Below are positions 54,101-57,429 of a DNA stretch of 57,429 bases, piece after piece. The DNA lies in assembly GCA_023381615.1 (NCBI GenBank), contig JAMCQL010000019.1, positions 1-57,429 on the forward strand, in the 5' to 3' direction. Numbering within the stretch: the first letter of the stretch is position 1; the number at the start of each line of letters is the position of its first letter. The stretch is from Bacteroidota bacterium. Its GTDB lineage: Bacteria > Bacteroidota > Ignavibacteria > Kryptoniales > JAKASW01. The notes beneath the pieces were generated by a model. The model searched no databases. It was not told where the DNA came from and worked only from the letters and a program-made list of their open reading frames with translations. A program made the position numbers and the translations under genes.

Positions 54101-54852
54101 TAGAATTGATTCACTGCTTCTCGCGCCTGGAAGAAAACGTCCGGGTTTTGTGCAGAGCCGCGAAGAACGGGATGATCAGGAGATAATGCACGCTGGCGAT
54201 GTTGAATAATCAGCACTTCATCGATCAAAGCGCGCATCGTTTCATCAGTGAGCTGCTCGATCTTCATTACCTCATGCGATGTTCTGAACCCGTCAAAGAA
54301 ATGAAGGAAAGGTACTCGTGCCTCTAAAGTTGCGGCTTGGGCTATCAAAGCAAAATCGTTTACTTCTTGAACTGAATTTGAAGCGAGCATCGCCCACCCC
54401 GTTGCCCTTACTGCCATTACATCACTGTGGTCGCCAAAAATTGAAAGCGCATGTGAAGCCACTGCGCGTGCAGTAATGTGAAATACTGATGGCGTCAATT
54501 CACCTGCAATCTTGAACATATTCGGGATCATCAACAGGAGTCCTTGCGACGACGTGAACGTAGTAGTGAGTGCGCCAGCTTGAAGCGCTCCGTGCACAGC
54601 GCCAGACGCGCCGCCCTCGCTCTGCATCTCTGCCACAACGGGAACGGTCCCCCACAAGTTTGGTTTATTTTGTGCGGACCACTCATCAGACCACTCTCCC
54701 ATCGGCGACGATGGTGTGATCGGATAGATAGCAATCACCTCGTTCAGCTTATGAGCGATGTACGCAGCAGCTTCATTGCCGTCTATCGTCACTATCTGCT
54801 TGCCGGAGGCAGACTTTCCATTATTTTTCTCATTTGTAATATCTTCAGCCAT
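51187..54852 (-). CDS. nifJ: Pyruvate:ferredoxin (flavodoxin) oxidoreductase
   Basis: Single-chain PFOR of 1221 residues joining pyruvate oxidative decarboxylation to ferredoxin reduction. Domain order: pyruvate-binding N-terminal ([20 protein letters not shown]), gamma-type domain, a two-cluster ferredoxin insert ([19 protein letters not shown] and [16 protein letters not shown], about residues 690-760), and a C-terminal TPP domain ([50 protein letters not shown]). Suggests anaerobic or micro-aerobic metabolism. It converges with the TonB receptor unit upstream only by direction; 38 bases separate it from the DHOD-like gene. Confidence 0.95.
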   Translation of the reverse strand: MAEDITNEKNNGKSASGKQIVTIDGNEAAAYIAHKLNEVIAIYPITPSSPMGEWSDEWSAQNKPNLWGTVPVVAEMQSEGGASGAVHGALQAGALTTTFTSSQGLLLMIPNMFKIAGELTPSVFHITARAVASHALSIFGDHSDVMAVRATGWAMLASNSVQEVNDFALIAQAATLEARVPFLHFFDGFRTSHEVMKIEQLTDETMRALIDEVLIIQHRQRALSPDHPVLRGSAQNPDVFFQAREAVNQFYDACPAIVQKVMDKFAKVTGREYRLFQYVGSPDAERVIIMMGSGAETAHETVEYLQGKGEKVGLVKVRLFRPFSIEAFVNSLPQAVKNIAILDRTKEPGATGEPLYTDVITALAEASASGTLSLKSSPRVIGGRYGLSSKEFTPAMVKAVFDEMKKDKPKNHFTVGIVDDVTNTSLEYDPSFDIEPPEVIRAMFYGLGADGTVGANKNTIKIIGGDTDFQAQGYFVYDSKKSGSTTVSHLRFGPKPIHSTYLINNANFVGCHQWFFLEKFDVLEKAAPGGVFLLNSMYGPDKVWDKLPRYIQEEIIEKHLKFYVIDAYKVARETNMGSRINTIMQTCFFAISGVLPREQAIVQIKNSIKKTYGKKGDLIVQQNYQAVDQTLANLFEVKVPDKVTSIIEMPPVVSDRAPEYVKKVTAAMIAGKGDSLPVSAMPIDGTFPTATAKWEKRNIALEIPVWEEEICIQCNKCVVICPHASIRAKVYDPAELANVPPTFIAVDFRGTEHKGMKYTLQVAPEDCTGCGLCVEFCPAKSKTESKVKAINMKPQPPLREAERVNYDFFLNLPEIDRRTVKLDSVKDSQFLEPLFEYSGACSGCGETPYVKLVTQLFGDRSLVANATGCSSIYGGNLPTTPYTVNRDGKGPAWSNSLFEDNAEFGLGMRLAVDKQTEMARELVQKLAGQIGEQLAKELLEADQSDEAGIYEQRQRVKVLKEKLGSANSTEARSLMNIADNLVKRSVWIFGGDGWAYDIGYGGLDHVIASGKNVNILVLDTEVYSNTGGQMSKSTSRAAVAKFAAAGKPMPKKDLSLMALMYGNVYVARVAMGANDAQTVRAFLEAESYDGPSIIIAYSHCIEHGIDMSLGARNQKIAVETGYWPLFRFNPRLTTEGKNPFKLDSKAPKGSLSEFTSLETRFNILKKIYPERAKFLMNLAQEDVQQRWKMYEQLSKEYEPQKSGDGADAAKKAATQAATPLN

Positions 54853-55193
54853 TTTTTATTCCTCTTTACAACTTTCTTTGCTTTATGAAACTTCAATAAC
54901 ACGTATTTTTCTGCAACTTGAGTGCCATAATTTTACTGCATTACCCCTTTACATTCAATGAGTTACTTCAGCACTGATTCAGAAAGTTGAAACTCAGTGG
55001 TGTTCTGCCTCAGAAAAATGAACAAAAAGTAACCCTTCTGTTTCAAAAGTTGTTTCAGGCTACTCGCAGGAATGCTGACAAAAGGGAGGTTATCCCAAAT
55101 GCCCGTCGAGGGTGTCACGGTCCATACTGTGACACCCAGAATGCGCTGCTTCGCAAGATGCGGCGTCACGAAATGGTTCGTCGTGACGCCCAT
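54853..55193. other. Intergenic region upstream of nifJ with extra hairpins
   Basis: Between nifJ start and the receptor terminator. Contains GGGTGTCAC/GTGACACCC (55110-55137) and GGCGTCACGA/TCGTGACGCC (55162-55190); the shared GTCACG/CGTGAC core suggests a repeated palindrome. The nifJ promoter should be in the A/T-rich part 54870-54960. No coding frame is convincing. Confidence 0.45.
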
Positions 55194-55223
55194 AAAAAAA
55201 GACGTCCCGCAAAGCGGGACGTC
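55194..55223 (-). terminator. Terminator of the TonB-dependent receptor gene
   Basis: Minus-strand stem GACGTCCCGC-TTT-GCGGGACGTC followed by seven T. Lies 30 bases after the receptor stop. Its core TCCCGCAAAGCGGGA is identical to the first 15 bases of the 24-nt element in the tRNA-Pro remnant. Confidence 0.9.
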
Positions 55224-55252
55224 AATTACATCATTGTGTCGCTGAACTCAGA

Positions 55253-57429
55253 TTAGAACGTATACCTTGCTCCGAGCTGCAACTGCCAACGAGAGGCGAA
55301 TGGAGCTGTTTGGAAGATCGTTCCGCCGTTCGGTGGGTAGAATGCATATTGAGGCTGACCCTGCGCGTTCAAGCCCTTGTAGCTCAGAAGCGTGTAAGTT
55401 CCGTACTGCACATACTTGATGTATCCCCAGCTGTGGTTCAACAAATTAAGAACGTTGATTATGTCAAGAGTAAACTCAAGACTTTGCCCTTCAACGGTGG
55501 GTATATCCTGAGCAAGTCTTAGGTTTAGCACATTCTGCCACGGTGCACGTCCGCCATTCCTGGGAACAATCTGACCACGATGACTGCTCAAGTAAGAATC
55601 GCCATTAATGAAGGCATCCAACTGAGCATAGTTGTTCGTGGTAAGAATTATGTCGCTCGAATTTTTCGGCACATACACGAGATCATTTAGGTTCTGACCA
55701 TCACCATTGACATCACCGTAGTAGATGTAGGAGAACGGACTTCCCGATTGTCCGGCGTAGAAGAGGGAGAGCGTCGTTGCCCAGCCTTTGGCATACTCCA
55801 CCTTTTCAGAAACCGAGGCGACTATTCGGTTCGGAACATCGAAGTCTGAAATAGCAAGCGGAGGATTGTTGGGATTACCCGGAACGGGGTTGTAGCGCCA
55901 CTGCGAAATTGCCTGACTTGATGTAACAGCATTCTGGTCATACGAATGACCGTACGTGTAAGAAACGTTTGCGAAGAGCTGGTCGTTGAGTCCGCCAATG
56001 TTGAAATATGAGAAGATACCTTCACCGAATTGTCTTTGTAACTCGGCAGTGATACTGTACTCATACGGCTTATTCGTATTGGTCATATAGACAACGTTCG
56101 TGAAGGCAGGGTTAATCTTGTTGACGTTCCAATAAGTCTTCCCAACTCCCGGATTAGTGCCGTAAAGCGGTCTGCCGTCAGGGAAGTATTGCCCTGTCGG
56201 TTTGATATTGATATCCTGGTAAAGCACGTCGTTTACCGACTGACTGAAAATACCTTCAATTGTTCCGACGATTCCAAATGCCAACTGACGATCCACAGCG
56301 ACGTCTGCTCTCAAGACTTGCGGCATCTTGAAGTTATTGGCGGTGATATCTATTTCGGTCGTCTTGATCGGAGATAGACCTGGCGTTACACCTGGCCTTG
56401 GCTGGTTGTTTGGATTAGGCGAAAAGAAACCGGCTGGCAAACCATACGAGTCCACTCTCAATATATCCATTCCAGTATTGCTGTACTGGTTTGATATCCA
56501 AACGTACGGCACACGTCCGGAAAACACGCCTGCACCACCACGCAAGATTGTCAATCTATCACCCGTAACATCCCAGTTGAAACCCAGCCTGGGAGAGAGC
56601 AAGAAAGACGGCTTCGGAACCTTATCTGTTCTGAGACTCATGAACGCAAAGGTCGAGTCAAATGTCGGGTTGTTGAGAGGACTGGTTGGAAATGTCGGTA
56701 CATCAAGTCTCAAACCAAACGTAAGTTTTAGATTTGATGTCGCAGTCCATTCGTCCTGTGCATACAATCCGTATTGAACTGCATTCCACTTTGCACTTGG
56801 CTCGGGCGTGCCAGGAATATTGGAATAGCTGTACCTGTATTCGTTTGGCTTTCCTGCTTGAAGATCACTCAGGCTGTTGAACTGATACCAGCCGTAATAA
56901 TCCCTGATGAATAAGTTATTAAACCCAAAAAGTTCTTCGTGAGTACCAAATGTGAAGAGGTGTGCTCCATTAACCCACGAAAGGTTGTCTGTCAGTTCCC
57001 ATATATCCTGATTCAAACCGTTTGCGCCGGAGAATTCTTCGGTGCCGGCAACAAATGAACCATTATTAGGAATTGACGCATCCCTTACGGTGATCATTGG
57101 GGAAACAGGAGACGGAACTACTCTATTGTCACGAATTGCCGTGTAACCGAGAATCAATTCGTTGGATAGAGTGGGACTGAAAGTGCTGTTCAATGTTGCA
57201 GCAAGGGAGTTTGTCTTATCGTTAAACGTGTAATCATTGGAAGAGAAGCCTAAGCTGGTAATACCGCGTGACAAGTTATCCTGGCTTGCATTAATGTAGT
57301 TGTCCCTGATGGTCAGCTTATTTGTTTCAGAGATGTTGTAGTCCAACCTGACGAATAATTTATTCGAAGGTTGAAGCAGAGTATAAGTGTTGTAGCTTCC
57401 AGGACTGAGTCCATATCCAGACATTATGC
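55253..57429 (-). CDS. TonB-dependent receptor, Oar-like (5' truncated by window)
   Basis: At least 724 residues of an outer-membrane beta-barrel; the frame is open to the window edge, so the signal peptide, CarboxypepD_reg-like and plug domains lie outside. Barrel-type features: LFVRLDYNISETNKLTIRDN, TSNLKLTFGLRLDVPTF, SPRLGFNWDVTGDRLTILRG, and a C-terminal strand ending LQLGARYTF with terminal Phe. Oar-like receptors in Bacteroidota/Acidobacteria take up large or unknown ligands using TonB energy. No partner SusD-like gene is visible on the window side. Confidence 0.9.
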   Translation of the reverse strand, partial: IMSGYGLSPGSYNTYTLLQPSNKLFVRLDYNISETNKLTIRDNYINASQDNLSRGITSLGFSSNDYTFNDKTNSLAATLNSTFSPTLSNELILGYTAIRDNRVVPSPVSPMITVRDASIPNNGSFVAGTEEFSGANGLNQDIWELTDNLSWVNGAHLFTFGTHEELFGFNNLFIRDYYGWYQFNSLSDLQAGKPNEYRYSYSNIPGTPEPSAKWNAVQYGLYAQDEWTATSNLKLTFGLRLDVPTFPTSPLNNPTFDSTFAFMSLRTDKVPKPSFLLSPRLGFNWDVTGDRLTILRGGAGVFSGRVPYVWISNQYSNTGMDILRVDSYGLPAGFFSPNPNNQPRPGVTPGLSPIKTTEIDITANNFKMPQVLRADVAVDRQLAFGIVGTIEGIFSQSVNDVLYQDINIKPTGQYFPDGRPLYGTNPGVGKTYWNVNKINPAFTNVVYMTNTNKPYEYSITAELQRQFGEGIFSYFNIGGLNDQLFANVSYTYGHSYDQNAVTSSQAISQWRYNPVPGNPNNPPLAISDFDVPNRIVASVSEKVEYAKGWATTLSLFYAGQSGSPFSYIYYGDVNGDGQNLNDLVYVPKNSSDIILTTNNYAQLDAFINGDSYLSSHRGQIVPRNGGRAPWQNVLNLRLAQDIPTVEGQSLEFTLDIINVLNLLNHSWGYIKYVQYGTYTLLSYKGLNAQGQPQYAFYPPNGGTIFQTAPFASRWQLQLGARYTF

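Overview
The window is a bacterial chromosome segment, probably from the Bacteroidota/Chlorobi-Ignavibacteria (FCB) side of the tree. This rests on an Oar-like TonB-dependent receptor, a GWxTD-type lipoprotein, bacillithiol synthase BshA, ADP-heptose genes, TamB, a Bacteroidota-style MerR regulator and pyruvate:ferredoxin oxidoreductase. The placement is inferred from gene content only. Genes are closely packed, often with 1-4 base start/stop overlaps, and GTG or TTG starts are frequent.

Layout. 1-7.1 kb: the 3' part of bshA, then tamB, rfaE2 and rfaE1 (cell envelope). 7.2-11.2 kb: a large hybrid sensor kinase and a GNAT acetyltransferase. 11.2-18.4 kb: a compact fatty-acid beta-oxidation operon (fadD, fadN/fadB-like, fadA, fadE on the minus strand). 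18.9-20.8 kb: DedA, an RsuA/RluB-type pseudouridine synthase and a NUDIX hydrolase. 20.8-33 kb: a long minus-strand run with an amidase, rnr, ybaB, recR, two lipoproteins, pheA, ftsX, murA, a GWxTD lipoprotein, a GT9 glycosyltransferase and mazG. 33-35.8 kb: a RelE/HigB-HigA-type toxin-antitoxin pair, a TIGR02757-type protein, a GIY-YIG gene lying between an intact tRNA-Pro and a duplicated tRNA-Pro 3' part, and a MerR regulator.

35.9-44.6 kb is an integrated element inserted in tRNA-Arg(TCG). It is bounded by a perfect 48-bp direct repeat (35889-35936 and 44545-44592). It encodes a tyrosine integrase, a group of accessory genes (HNH nuclease, lipoprotein, unknown protein) separated by strongly folded non-coding leaders, and a tightly overlapped replication operon with an initiator-like protein and a primase-helicase fusion. 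No capsid, terminase, relaxase or conjugation genes are visible, so it looks like a phage-satellite-like or other small replicating integrative element.

After the element come a MacA-like adaptor with two MacB/FtsX-type permeases, serA, a dihydroorotate-dehydrogenase-like protein, nifJ and the 3' part of a TonB-dependent receptor gene.

The strongest unexplained signal is a family of short palindromic DNA elements with the shared end TCCGNAGGATC. Two small copies (24 and 27 nt) interrupt an otherwise identical 68-bp copy of the tRNA-Pro region, each at or next to the centre of a hairpin. One 20-nt copy forms the C-terminus of RfaE2. A 63-nt relative forms the last residues of RfaE1. A 132-nt relative inserts exactly 44 residues in frame into the RNase R catalytic region. 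Similar hairpin cores also serve as transcription terminators. These look like protein-compatible mobile palindromes, comparable in principle to the Rickettsia palindromic elements.
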